DNA of 64,000 nucleotides, taken from the NCBI RefSeq assembly GCF_025860405.1, contig NZ_CP063785.1, positions 2,790,001 through 2,854,000 on the forward strand. Direction: 5' to 3'. Of this stretch, positions 54,991 to 63,930 are shown in pieces. Origin of the DNA: Tolypothrix sp. PCC 7712. Lineage in GTDB: Bacteria; Cyanobacteriota; Cyanobacteriia; Cyanobacteriales; Nostocaceae. A program made the translations under genes and the position numbers. The notes beneath the pieces are model-generated. The model was not told the DNA's origin. It worked only from the letters and a program-made list of their open reading frames with translations, and searched no databases. How positions within the stretch are numbered: the stretch's first letter is position 1; every line of letters begins with the position of its first letter.

Positions 54991-56502
54991 CTAAGGCAAC
55001 CAAAAGTCAGGTAGGGTAGATTTGCCCAATTGACGGACTGTTTGATTGAGCGATCGCGCTGCTTGTATGTGGGGTTCATCTGCTTCTACTGGTAAAATCT
55101 TAGCTGGCTGACCTGCTCCTAAATAAGAAATTACCGAATTTGCTGCAGCTAAACCAGTGACATACGCCTTTTCCTGCGACCATGAACCATGAGGGGTGAC
55201 AATCCAATCACCACTCATAAACACATTAGTAAAAGTAGTTGTAGCTGGTAACATATAGCGATAACTCCCTGGTGCAAAATGAGTCACTGCATTTGGCAGG
55301 CGAATTACACTTTTATCAATCACCTTTGCTTCTCGAAATGCTGGGATACAAGTTGTTAAATAACGCTGAACAATAGGCACAATTTCCTCATCACTTAAAT
55401 TGAGGAATTGATTGCCATGATAAAAATCAGCTTCAATTACTGTTCCTGGTTCATTTTTATATTCATCATGGATGGCGTTTAAATCAAAAAATGTCCATCC
55501 TGTAGTTGCATCAAACCCAAAACAAGCATTAGAAGGGCGAGGAATATCAATTTTGCGGTCAAACCATAAGCGAGTCGCTAAAACATCAATTGCTCCTAAA
55601 TTATTTAAATTACGAAATTCTTCACGATTTTGTAAGCTGGGGCTATTAGCAACTATTTTCTTCATGCCAGTGATACCAACAGCAAAAATTACAGCATCGG
55701 CATCAAAAACCTCATCGCCACAAACTACACCTGTGGCTCGATTATTACTATCTACAATTACATCAGTAACTCGTTTTTGAGATAATACTTTTGCGCCTGC
55801 TTTTTCAATAAGGTTTACCCAAGGACTAAATATTTTTTCGCCAACAGTTCCTCGACACCAAACAACATCAAAATCAGCTTGATGTGCCAAAATAAAAAAG
55901 TACAACATTCCTAATGTAGCTGCGGCTGAACATTGTTCGCCAGGGGCAAATAAACCTACCAATAACATCGGTTCAAAAGCTTCTTTATAAAGTCGCGCCG
56001 AAACCCCAAAATCTTTGAATAATTCCCGGGCTGTGACAAAATCATAACGCCGCCAAGCATCGGGAGAATTATCAAAATCAACTACAGCATAAAGTAAAGG
56101 TAACGCACTTAAACGGTCAATTAATGGTAAACGTTGAAATTTAGTGTACAGAAAAGTTCCTAAAGGAGTGGGTAGCCTGGGTAAGTCTTGAAAAATTGGT
56201 GATTCTACTTCTAATCCTGCAGGAGAATATTGAGCAGAACGAGTCCAAGTTGTAAAAGGATTAATTCCTAATTCATTAATGAGGGCAAAAATATTTCTGT
56301 AAGGATACCAAAAGCCATGTATACCCGCTTCCACAGAACTTCCGGCGGCTGTTTTCCAACCAGCAACTAATCCCCCAGGATAAGGCCCGGCTTCTAGAAG
56401 CGTCACATCATATCCTTGTTTTGCCAGATGGTAGGTAGCCCCTAAACCAGCCCAACCTGCACCTACAACGACTACCCGTTTTTGTTTTGACTCTGCTTTC
56501 AT
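54991..56502 (-). CDS. FAD-dependent oxidoreductase of the phytoene desaturase/amine oxidase superfamily
   Basis: 503 residues from the ATG at 56502 (MKAESKQKRVVVVGAGWAGL); the 25 extra codons upstream look non-coding. The dinucleotide-binding loop VVVGAGWAGLGATYHL and the following LLEAGPYPGG are typical of carotenoid desaturases and related amine oxidases. The C-terminus has FMSGDWIVTPHGSWSQEKAY, the second FAD motif. It resembles zeta-carotene or phytoene desaturase-like enzymes, but the substrate is unknown. No carotenoid gene is adjacent. Confidence 0.85.
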   Translation of the reverse strand: MKAESKQKRVVVVGAGWAGLGATYHLAKQGYDVTLLEAGPYPGGLVAGWKTAAGSSVEAGIHGFWYPYRNIFALINELGINPFTTWTRSAQYSPAGLEVESPIFQDLPRLPTPLGTFLYTKFQRLPLIDRLSALPLLYAVVDFDNSPDAWRRYDFVTARELFKDFGVSARLYKEAFEPMLLVGLFAPGEQCSAAATLGMLYFFILAHQADFDVVWCRGTVGEKIFSPWVNLIEKAGAKVLSQKRVTDVIVDSNNRATGVVCGDEVFDADAVIFAVGITGMKKIVANSPSLQNREEFRNLNNLGAIDVLATRLWFDRKIDIPRPSNACFGFDATTGWTFFDLNAIHDEYKNEPGTVIEADFYHGNQFLNLSDEEIVPIVQRYLTTCIPAFREAKVIDKSVIRLPNAVTHFAPGSYRYMLPATTTFTNVFMSGDWIVTPHGSWSQEKAYVTGLAAANSVISYLGAGQPAKILPVEADEPHIQAARSLNQTVRQLGKSTLPDFWLP

Positions 56503-56577
56503 TGTGCAGTCCAGCCTCCGATTATTGCTATCTATAATTAAATTTAAAGTATTTGTAAACCGATGCTTACATTGCAT

Positions 56578-56815
56578 CGTAAAATTACTGACAAATGCTA
56601 ATTATATTTGCCTATACCAGCCAAAACAATTAGATTATTAGCACGGTTGTTATAATAAACAACCGCGATTTTAATGAATTTTTAAATTAAAAATTACTTT
56701 GATAATTATTTTATGTATTTTAAATAAATTAAAGTAGATATAACAGCACTTGCACTTAATAGTTGGTTAAGAGTATAACAGAAAAAATAGCTAGCTATTG
56801 ATTAAGAATCTTATT
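56578..56815. other. AT-rich divergent promoter region
   Basis: It separates the leftward flavoprotein and the rightward methyltransferase. There is a short inverted repeat, CGGTTGTTATAATAAACAACCG (about 56644-56665), which could be an operator or a small terminator. Nothing else is seen. Confidence 0.45.
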
Positions 56816-57718
56816 ATGACTCAATTAGAAAAATCTAGAAATAGCCTAAGTGACTTTCAGTTGCGGGATGGTATTTATTTTCCCAAAAATTATGAACAGT
56901 TAAATAGCACTGAACATAAACAAAAATGGGATGCAATTGGTAAGACTTATTATGGTTCTCAAAAAATTGAGCAGCTTCCCGAAACATCAGCTATTAAACA
57001 AGATTACACTTTGCTAGGTGGCAAACCAGGCGGTACATGGAATAAATTTCCTGAAAATAAATCTGTTGGTTCTATTCTAGAAATTGGTTGTGGTTATGGA
57101 CGCGCTCCATTGCACCTTTCAAAAGATAAAAATCTGAGATGTGAAAAATATTATGCTATTGATATTTCCGAATCTTTACTCAGGAGATTAATTAAAGTAA
57201 AACAAGAATACGATTTTTTCCCTGGTGCGGAATTCAATATAATTTGTAACTCAGCAGAAATTTTACCATTAGCGGATAATTCTGTGGACTTAGTGATTTC
57301 TAATTGTGTTTTTATGCACATTCCAGATGCACAATTAAGAAACTTATTATCTGAGATATTTCGTATCCTTAAACCAGGTGGCAGTTTTGTATTTAATCAT
57401 TCCTTTCATAACAAAGATTGTCCGTCCCATATTATCCATAATTTCATTAGAAATCTCAATGTATTTAGCCGGAATCCTATTTATCTCAAGCAATATTCAG
57501 CTAGAGAAATAGCAGAAATGTTGAATGATGCGGGTATCAAAGAAAAGTGTCCGCAATATACAGTGGAACATACAACAGAATATGCAATTTTACCAGAAAC
57601 TATCAAAGGTATTCCATTACCATTTGCAAAAGCATTTAATAGAAGCTTAAAGCCTTCAGATGCTTGGAAAGAAACTTTAGCTTATGGTTTTAGCGCCTAT
57701 AGCAATCCGCTAGCATAG
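56816..57718 (+). CDS. Class I SAM-dependent methyltransferase
   Basis: 300 residues from ATG 56816. The SAM-binding loop SILEIGCGYGRAPLHLS is near residue 86, followed by the acidic YAIDIS and the post-I motif, and by SVDLVISNCVFMHI and EIFRILKPGGSFVFN, all typical of class I enzymes of small molecules. The substrate cannot be told. The start at ATG is preferred to TTG 56798. A strong terminator follows, so it is monocistronic; the neighbours do not suggest a pathway. Confidence 0.88.
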   Translation: MTQLEKSRNSLSDFQLRDGIYFPKNYEQLNSTEHKQKWDAIGKTYYGSQKIEQLPETSAIKQDYTLLGGKPGGTWNKFPENKSVGSILEIGCGYGRAPLHLSKDKNLRCEKYYAIDISESLLRRLIKVKQEYDFFPGAEFNIICNSAEILPLADNSVDLVISNCVFMHIPDAQLRNLLSEIFRILKPGGSFVFNHSFHNKDCPSHIIHNFIRNLNVFSRNPIYLKQYSAREIAEMLNDAGIKEKCPQYTVEHTTEYAILPETIKGIPLPFAKAFNRSLKPSDAWKETLAYGFSAYSNPLA

Positions 57719-57745
57719 TAGTAAATGAAATATTTTGCATTATGG

Positions 57746-57778
57746 GGAAACCACTGGTTAACAATGGTTTCCTTTTTT
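57746..57778 (+). terminator. Intrinsic terminator of the methyltransferase gene
   Basis: GGAAACCA (57746-57753) pairs with TGGTTTCC (57765-57772) and is followed by TTTTTTA. It lies 28 bp after the stop codon. Confidence 0.85.
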
Positions 57779-57918
57779 ATTTCAATTTTATGAGCCAATG
57801 TCAAAATTCAAAAATCAAGGTAACGAACTATTGATAATAGGTTTGATTTTTGAATTGTTACCTGCCTATTATTTGTGAATTAAGCTGTGATTTAGATAAA
57901 TATTATTTAGAGCATTTC

Positions 57919-58302
57919 TCAAATTGCTATTGTGGAGAAGCGATGCTCTAAACGAGTCAGACGTTCTGAATAATTTTTTATAACTTGCAGCGCAAATACT
58001 GGAGTTTCTTGAACCGCAAAAATAAATCTTTGTTCATTTAGAAAAGCAAGCTGAACATCGGTTTTGGCAATAGCTGTATAAGTTCTATTTTTTATGCCTA
58101 CAAGTACGCCTATACCAAAAACTTCTCCTGGATGAATTGTTTCTATCAGCTTATTATTGATGAATATTTGAACCTCTCCTTGGATGATGCCATACATAAA
58201 ATCACCCGGCTGTCCTTCTCCAAAGACTACTTGTCCTGCTGAAAATACTTGAGGATCAGGTTGTTTTTGGAAGATGCTGATTGTTTGTACAGGACTTAAC
58301 AT
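57919..58302 (-). CDS. Stand-alone cyclic-nucleotide-binding-fold protein
   Basis: 127 residues covering one cNMP-binding domain: VFSAGQVVFGEGQPGDFMYG, IIQGEVQIFINNKL, HPGEVFGIGVLVGIKNRTYT, and a C-terminal helix (VIKNYSERLTRLEH). In the phosphate-binding cassette the usual Glu of FGE is Ile (FGIGVLV), although an Arg (NRTYT) remains, so nucleotide binding is doubtful. No HTH or kinase is attached. Alone it may be a regulatory subunit or a decoy. Confidence 0.8.
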   Translation of the reverse strand: MLSPVQTISIFQKQPDPQVFSAGQVVFGEGQPGDFMYGIIQGEVQIFINNKLIETIHPGEVFGIGVLVGIKNRTYTAIAKTDVQLAFLNEQRFIFAVQETPVFALQVIKNYSERLTRLEHRFSTIAI

Positions 58303-58776
58303 AAAAAAGCTCCTAATGCTCCGTTTCTAAGCCTATGTGTGGCATTGTAATTCTCTCTGTCACAAATGTATATAGGCATCCGATTTGATTTGTGAAAAAA
58401 TATTAGTAACGCACGCACAGCATTGCTCCAGGCGCGTTACGCTATCGCTAACACAGCCTACATGAATTTTGGCAATCAGAAAACCAATCTTAGGAGGTAT
58501 TGTAAAAATATACTCTCTATGAATTTTACAAATGCTCTCTGAATCAGATACAAGGAGATAAAAAGAATCACAAGTCTAGTGAATAGTTATTGCACTTTAA
58601 ATAATTGCTCAAGATTTTCTAGCTAGCTGTGATGCTATCAATCACAATATAACCTTGGAAAAATATCTCTTTAGCCTCTAGCATTCAACGAAAATTTTTA
58701 TATACAGTGGTAGTGAAATTTACCAATTTGTTCGCTATCTTCAAATAGAGTAGAGTGCAATATTAATTAATGTACA
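58303..58776. other. Spacer with a REP-like palindrome
   Basis: It holds GCGTTACGCTATCGCTAAC at about 58434-58452 (the same core as 15697-15715), and is otherwise AT-rich with no gene. The promoter of the two-helix membrane protein should be at its right end. Confidence 0.4.
58431..58460. repeat. REP-like palindrome, second copy
   Basis: GGCGCGTTACGCTATCGCTA, then ACACAGCC. It shares the central CGTTACGCTATCGCTAAC with 15693-15719; both are followed by a TACATGAA tail, so the repeat unit extends past the palindrome. Confidence 0.6.
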
Positions 58777-58968
58777 ATGGATGACTCAATATTTATTATA
58801 TTTCTTAGCTTTGGGTTTCTCTGGCTGGTAATGGGAGTTATAGGTTGGATGGCTTTTCTGAAATCTGAAGGCGAAGAGATTAAATTTGGTAAGTGGGGAC
58901 TATTAGTTGCTATTCCAATTTTGATACCGATAATTATTACATTGATTATTGGTGCACTGTACCACTAA
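58777..58968 (+). CDS. Small two-helix membrane protein, unknown
   Basis: 63 residues with two hydrophobic segments (FIIFLSFGFLWLVMGVIGWM and LLVAIPILIPIIITLIIGAL) joined by an acidic loop (LKSEGEEIKFGKWG). The N- and C-termini are both short. No family is recognised. The composition and two well-shaped helices argue for a real gene, though the SD is weak. Confidence 0.55.
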   Translation: MDDSIFIIFLSFGFLWLVMGVIGWMAFLKSEGEEIKFGKWGLLVAIPILIPIIITLIIGALYH

Positions 58969-59240
58969 TTGCAGCATTAATTATTAACTATCGTTTAAAA
59001 ATATGGTGTGTTGAAGAGGATTCTAATGCACCATTAAAGCGATTAATGTTGATGCTAAGTACTCTACCACTGTGGGAGTAAATATAATTTTTTAGGACTT
59101 CTTCGGGAATTACAGCAGACTGTAAGTATTTTGACTTACGCATAGCGGTACTAGCCTTATAAAAACCAAGGTAACCAGAGAATAAGAACCACAAATATGC
59201 AATTTAAAAAATATGAAATAATGATTCAAATATCATCATA

Positions 59241-59684
59241 TTATAATAATTTTCTCTTCATTTTGATATGAGCAATATCTGCTTCCATAAAGACTTCTCC
59301 TTCTGGTATAAAACCTAAATTATCATATAAACCTTGGATATATTTTTGAGCATGAACTATAACTTCTGGAATATGCTGATGAGCAATAATTTCTATTGCT
59401 TTTTCCATAAGTTGTTTACCAATACCTTTACCTCTAGCTTTGCTTAAAACGGCAAGTCTTTCTATTTTGGCAATTTTATTATCTAAATATCTAATTCTGG
59501 TAGTACCGACAGCTTCTTGATTTAAATAAGCAATTAAATGGTCACATATTTCATCTTTACCATCAAACTCTAAAGCAGCTTCTACTCCTTGTTCTTCCTG
59601 AAATACAGCGATTCTAATTGCTTTAATTGCTGCAAATTCTTCAGGAGACTCAACAATTTTGATAATTAAATCTTTGTTGATCAT
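59241..59684 (-). CDS. GNAT-family N-acetyltransferase
   Basis: 147 residues with the acetyl-CoA loop RGKGIGKQLMEKAIEI (about 84-99) and preceding strand IAKIERLAVLSK, then AQKYIQGLYDNLGFIPEGE and HIKMKRKLL. The fold is that of the ElaA/YjcF-type branch. The acceptor is unknown. The leader is made from the dispersed CCGCAGAGGCGCAG repeat. It follows putA in the same direction, about 65 bp away, so the two could be co-transcribed. Confidence 0.87.
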   Translation of the reverse strand: MINKDLIIKIVESPEEFAAIKAIRIAVFQEEQGVEAALEFDGKDEICDHLIAYLNQEAVGTTRIRYLDNKIAKIERLAVLSKARGKGIGKQLMEKAIEIIAHQHIPEVIVHAQKYIQGLYDNLGFIPEGEVFMEADIAHIKMKRKLL

Positions 59685-59686
59685 TT

Positions 59687-59708
59687 CGCTGCGCCTCTGC
59701 GGTTCGAT
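59687..59708. repeat. Copy of the CCGCAGAGGCGCAG repeat
   Basis: CTGCGCCTCTGCGGTTCG is the inverse of the left arm at 24051-24080. It lies between the acetyltransferase start and putA. A further truncated piece (AAACCGCAGAGG) is at 63032. Confidence 0.65.
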
Positions 59709-59749
59709 GAAAAAGTAAGTAGGGCATCTGCCCTACCTTCTTTTATAAT

Positions 59750-62700
59750 TTAATCTGCGCCTTCAATTGGTGCAAAACCTTGGCGTTGAATATTTTCGGT
59801 GATGGTGCGCGGTTCTAGGAACTGTAGCAGGTAATCGGGGCCACCTGCTTTAGAACCAACACCAGAAAGATTGAAACCACCAAAGGGTTGACGTGCGACG
59901 ATCGCACCTGTAATTGTACGGTTAATGTACAAATTCCCGACTTCAAACTCTTGTTGTGCTTGCTGAATGTGGGATGGGGTACGCGAATAAAGTCCTCCAG
60001 TTAAAGCATAGTTAGTCCCGTTAGCTACGGCTAATGCTTCCTGAAAGTCTTTGACTTTAATTACCGCTAGCACAGGGCCAAAAATTTCTTGTTGGGCAAT
60101 TATCGCATTCGGCGGCACTTCACTAAAAATCACCGGGCCGATAAAATATCCCTGTTGTGGTGCGGGTAACTCTAGTGCAACTAAGGCTTCTGTTTTACCT
60201 TTTTCAATATACTCGCGAATGCGATCGCGGGCGTTGGCATCAATTACCGGGCCGACTTGGGTGCTAGGTAACTCTGTTTCCCCAATGTTCAGGGATTTTG
60301 TGGCTTCTACTAACCGTTCCACAAAGCTATCGTAAATCGATTGCAGCACAATTACCCGAGAACAAGCAGAACATTTTTGTCCGCTATAACCAAACGCCGA
60401 TTGCACTACCCCGACAACCGCTTGGTCTAAATCAGCACTCTCATCAACAATGATGGCATTCTTGCCACCCATCTCTGCAATTACCCGCTTCATTTGTTTT
60501 TGACCGGGTTTGAGGGTAGCTGCTTCTGCGTAAATTCTACAACCAACTTCTTGAGAACCAGTAAAGGCAATTACATGAGTATCAGGATGATTAACCAAAT
60601 ATGCACCAACCTGAGAACCCTTACCGGGTACATATTGATAGACACCTTGAGGAATCCCAGCTTCTACCAAAATTTCTGTGAGTTTCGCCGTAATAACAGA
60701 AGATGTTTCCGCAGGTTTGAGCAGAGTACAATTACCAGCAACTAACGCTGCTACAGTCATACCACAGGCGATCGCCAAAGGGAAATTCCAAGGAGAAATC
60801 ACCACAGCAATTCCCCGTGGCTGGTAAATATAACGGTTCGTTTCCCCAGAAACATCATAATTTACGCCTTTATCCAACCGTTCCATTTCATCGGCGTAGT
60901 AGAGACAAAAATCTATCGCCTCCGAAACCTCTGCGTCTGCTTCCTTAACTGGCTTCCCAACTTCCAAAACTATCCAAGCCGAAAGTTCTGCACGGCGTTG
61001 TGACATCAAATCCCCAGCTTTCCGCAAAATATCAGCGCGTTGTTTCGCTGGTGTTTTCCGCCAAGCAGGAAAAGCTGCTTTCGCTGCTTTCATCGCCTGT
61101 TCAGCTTGTTCAACACTGATGAGTCCGACTTTCCCCACCACCTGACTAAAGTTAGAAGGATTGAGAGAATCAATCGCTTCTGGAGTATTCACATACTCCC
61201 CATTAATCAAAGGTAAATAAGTCCTCCCCAATTGCTGATGAACAGCCTGAAACGCCTCCGCCGACTTCCTCCTCTCTTCCTCCTGTGCATAATCAGTATC
61301 CGCCACACCCAAAAACCCTGCGCCTTCTTCTTTGCGGCTACCCTGCGGGAACGCCTCCGGCGAATGCGCCTTTGCGTGAGACAAATCCACCTTCGGAGGC
61401 GCTATCAACTCCTCAACTGGTCTATTCTCCAAATTTTGCCGTAAAAATGAACTATTAGCCGTATTTTCCAACAAACGCCGAATTAAATAAGCCATCCCCG
61501 GCAATAATTCACCGTAGGGACAATAAACTCTTACTCGGTAACCCTTATCAACCAAAGCCTTCGCCAGCTTATCCCCCATACCGTAGAGAACCTGCATTTC
61601 AAAACTACGTCGGGGAACCTTTAAAGTTTCTGCAATAGCTATTGCCCTAGCTTGCGATCGCACATTATGGCTACCAATGGCAGCATATACATATTGATGA
61701 TTCTCTAGCAATAGCTGCGTAATGGCTTCAAAGTTCGCATCGCTAGCGGCTTTGTCATTATAAACAGGTTGAGGCCAATGTTTTTGCGCTGCTTTGATAG
61801 TTTCCTGATCCCAATATGCGCCTTTAACTAAACGAATAGTTAAGGGATAACCACGCTGTTTCAACCAAGCAATCACATCTCTAGCATCTTGCTCGCTGTC
61901 ACGCAGATATGCTTGGATAGTGATGCCAATATCTGTACGTTGGCGAAACTCTTCTTCCATTAATAATTTTTTCAGGATATGAAGAGTTATATCTTTATAG
62001 GCATACTGTTCCATATCAAAATGCACAGCCGCCCCTAATTCTTTAGCATGACGTAAAAGGGTGCGAATGCGATCGCTAACTCTCGCCTCACTACCTTCAG
62101 CGTCTAAAGGGTCAAATTGCGAATAAAACGCCGTTAACTTCACAGAAACCTGAACTTTTGCTAGCTGTTCGCCATCTGCTTCATCAATAGCCGCTATAGC
62201 TTTCCAATTCTTTGATGCAGCTACCAATTGCTGTATTAATTCCGAATAGCGTTCTAAGTAAGATTTAGCTTCTGTTTCTGTAATTACCGCCTCACCAAGT
62301 AAGTCAATGGTGAAAGCCATTTTATCTTTACGTAGGCGTTCAACTGTTCTGATGACTTGTGTAATATTTTCCCCAGCAATATATTTATGAGCAAGAGTTT
62401 CAACGGCTGTCGCCACTGTTGTGGCTGCTACTTGTCCCGGCATAGAATCAGGGTTAGCAAAATTCAGCATTCCCTTTAACGCCGCAGGTAATTCTACAGA
62501 TTCATCTCCTAAATATTCTTGTAAATGGGCAGCAATTTCCGCTCTGCTGCGTAAAGCTGGTAATGTATCGATAAAGCGAAATAATTGCACCCGTAAACCT
62601 GGATTGCTCATCGCCCAAGCTAGTAATTTATCATCCCAGCGCATTTGATCGCGCAAAGATGCCAAAAACGAGCGATTTTCTTGGGTTACTTCTAGAAGTT

Positions 62701-62758
62701 GTTTAGCAATTTCTTGGGTTTTAGCTTCGTAGGTGCTGGTTTGTACTTGTAATACCAC
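59750..62758 (-). CDS. putA: Bifunctional proline dehydrogenase / delta-1-pyrroline-5-carboxylate dehydrogenase
   Basis: PutA oxidises proline to glutamate with FAD, then NAD. The 1002-residue protein lacks the N-terminal DNA-binding domain of enterobacterial PutA. The proline dehydrogenase barrel is at about 70-445 (VHFDMEQYAYKDITLHI, IRLVKGAYWDQE, RVYCPYGELLPGMAYLIRRL). The aldehyde dehydrogenase is at about 515-990 (YQPRGIAVVISPWNFPLAI, IAEMGGKNAIIVDE with the general base Glu, GYSGQKCSACSR with the catalytic Cys). The linker at about 461-478 carries residues (HSPEAFPQGSRKEEG) encoded by a dispersed GC-rich repeat. Start ATG 62756-62758. Confidence 0.94.
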   Translation of the reverse strand: MVLQVQTSTYEAKTQEIAKQLLEVTQENRSFLASLRDQMRWDDKLLAWAMSNPGLRVQLFRFIDTLPALRSRAEIAAHLQEYLGDESVELPAALKGMLNFANPDSMPGQVAATTVATAVETLAHKYIAGENITQVIRTVERLRKDKMAFTIDLLGEAVITETEAKSYLERYSELIQQLVAASKNWKAIAAIDEADGEQLAKVQVSVKLTAFYSQFDPLDAEGSEARVSDRIRTLLRHAKELGAAVHFDMEQYAYKDITLHILKKLLMEEEFRQRTDIGITIQAYLRDSEQDARDVIAWLKQRGYPLTIRLVKGAYWDQETIKAAQKHWPQPVYNDKAASDANFEAITQLLLENHQYVYAAIGSHNVRSQARAIAIAETLKVPRRSFEMQVLYGMGDKLAKALVDKGYRVRVYCPYGELLPGMAYLIRRLLENTANSSFLRQNLENRPVEELIAPPKVDLSHAKAHSPEAFPQGSRKEEGAGFLGVADTDYAQEEERRKSAEAFQAVHQQLGRTYLPLINGEYVNTPEAIDSLNPSNFSQVVGKVGLISVEQAEQAMKAAKAAFPAWRKTPAKQRADILRKAGDLMSQRRAELSAWIVLEVGKPVKEADAEVSEAIDFCLYYADEMERLDKGVNYDVSGETNRYIYQPRGIAVVISPWNFPLAIACGMTVAALVAGNCTLLKPAETSSVITAKLTEILVEAGIPQGVYQYVPGKGSQVGAYLVNHPDTHVIAFTGSQEVGCRIYAEAATLKPGQKQMKRVIAEMGGKNAIIVDESADLDQAVVGVVQSAFGYSGQKCSACSRVIVLQSIYDSFVERLVEATKSLNIGETELPSTQVGPVIDANARDRIREYIEKGKTEALVALELPAPQQGYFIGPVIFSEVPPNAIIAQQEIFGPVLAVIKVKDFQEALAVANGTNYALTGGLYSRTPSHIQQAQQEFEVGNLYINRTITGAIVARQPFGGFNLSGVGSKAGGPDYLLQFLEPRTITENIQRQGFAPIEGAD
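61323..61376. repeat. Dispersed GC-rich repeat inside the putA reading frame
   Basis: CTTTGCGGCTACCCTGCGGG, then AACGCCTCCGGCGAATGCGC and CTTTGCG. It has the core TACCCTGCGGGAACGC in common with the inverse of 36747-36762 (GCGTTCCCGCAGGGTA). It is translated in frame as part of the linker between the two PutA domains. Confidence 0.75.
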
Positions 62759-62783
62759 TGATAATAACTCCTAATTCCAGGTA

Positions 62784-62870
62784 ATACCAATTTTGGATTT
62801 TAGATTGAAAACCTTGAAAATAAGGCCGTGACAGGATTTTCAAGCAATACTACATATCCCAAGTTGGTAT
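62784..62870. mobile_element. Possible small MITE-like element
   Basis: ATACCAATTTTGG at the left and CCAAGTTGGTAT at the right match the ATACCAA ends of the MITE-like family. The interior is different, with CTTGAAAAT facing ATTTTCAAG. It could be a decayed relative; only the ends support the call. Confidence 0.4.
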
Positions 62871-63050
62871 AAGGCTTGCATTTACAAGCCTCTGTATTCT
62901 ATTTTGACTCCTCAATTTTGCTGTCACCATATTTCCCAAGTGCAAAATTCATTTCCAGTTTCGGAAATCAAATCTACCTACGAAATACAATTTGTAGTGG
63001 AACAGGATTTACACAGAGGTTACAGAAAATCAAACCGCAGAGGAATGAAT

Positions 63051-63171
63051 ACTTGTCGGTTAAGGGTAAAAAGGGGAATGGGGAAAGGGAAAGGAAAAAC
63101 TTTAACCCTTAACCTTTAACCTTTTCTCCAAAACCAATTTTGAATTCAAAACGCTTAACTGAGTAGTATTG
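63051..63171. repeat. Dispersed purine/pyrimidine hairpin repeat, copy 3
   Basis: ACTTGTCGGTTAAGGGTAAA through AACCTTTAACCTTTTCTCC to GTAGTATTGG, closely similar to 142-262. It lies in the leader of the HD-domain gene, beside an incomplete CCGCAGAGG repeat (63034). Confidence 0.8.
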
Positions 63172-63255
63172 GTACACAGAGGAATAAGAGTTTGAGTAGT
63201 TATTGGCGTAAGTCCTATGGCAAATTCAGTTTAATAAATTAACGCATAAATTCAG

Positions 63256-63930
63256 ATGTCCAACATCAGAAATAAAGATATATCTAAAGAAAAATTGCTC
63301 GATATTTTATTATATCGCTGGCAACAAACACTCCTACCTTTGAAGGTTAATCCAATAGATACAAATATTATTTTTAATCACCTAATTGCAGGTTATTTGG
63401 CTCCTGGGCGTTATTACCATACATTAGAACATATTCTTCACGTTCTGATTACTATTGATAATTTACAGGACTATGTTCAAGATATGTATGCTGTACAAAT
63501 TGCCGCTTGGTTTCACGATATAGTTTATGACACTCAGGCTAAAGATAACGAAGAAAAAAGCGCAGAATATGCAAGTGAATTATTACATAATTTAGGGCTG
63601 ACCGCTAATAAAATTGACCACATCACCCGCTTAATTATCGATACAAAATCACATCAAGCGGCTGCGGATGATTTTGATAGCCAAGTTCTACTGGATGCCG
63701 ACTTAGCAATTTTAGCTGCCGACCCAGTTCAATATCAAGAATATGCTCAGGCAATTCGCCAAGAATATGCTTGGGTTCCACAAGACCAATATATTGCTGG
63801 ACGCAAGCAAGTTTTAGAAAAATTTTTGCAGCGCGATCGCATTTATTTTACGCCTTTAATGTTTGAGGTTGCCGAAGAAATTGCCAGAGCTAATATCACA
63901 GCCGAAATTAAAACTTTGAGCCAAGGATAA
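63256..63930 (+). CDS. HD-domain metal-dependent phosphohydrolase-like protein
   Basis: 224 residues of mostly helix. The HD motif AAWFHDIVYD (about 86-95) is preceded by YYHTLEHILHVL, supplying the first metal His, and followed by VLLDADLAILA, an acidic ligand. This matches the predicted metal-dependent HD superfamily of unknown substrate. Other HD proteins hydrolyse nucleotides or signalling molecules. ATG 63256 gives a short polar N-terminus. The SD is not obvious. Nothing downstream can be judged before the window ends. Confidence 0.82.
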   Translation: MSNIRNKDISKEKLLDILLYRWQQTLLPLKVNPIDTNIIFNHLIAGYLAPGRYYHTLEHILHVLITIDNLQDYVQDMYAVQIAAWFHDIVYDTQAKDNEEKSAEYASELLHNLGLTANKIDHITRLIIDTKSHQAAADDFDSQVLLDADLAILAADPVQYQEYAQAIRQEYAWVPQDQYIAGRKQVLEKFLQRDRIYFTPLMFEVAEEIARANITAEIKTLSQG

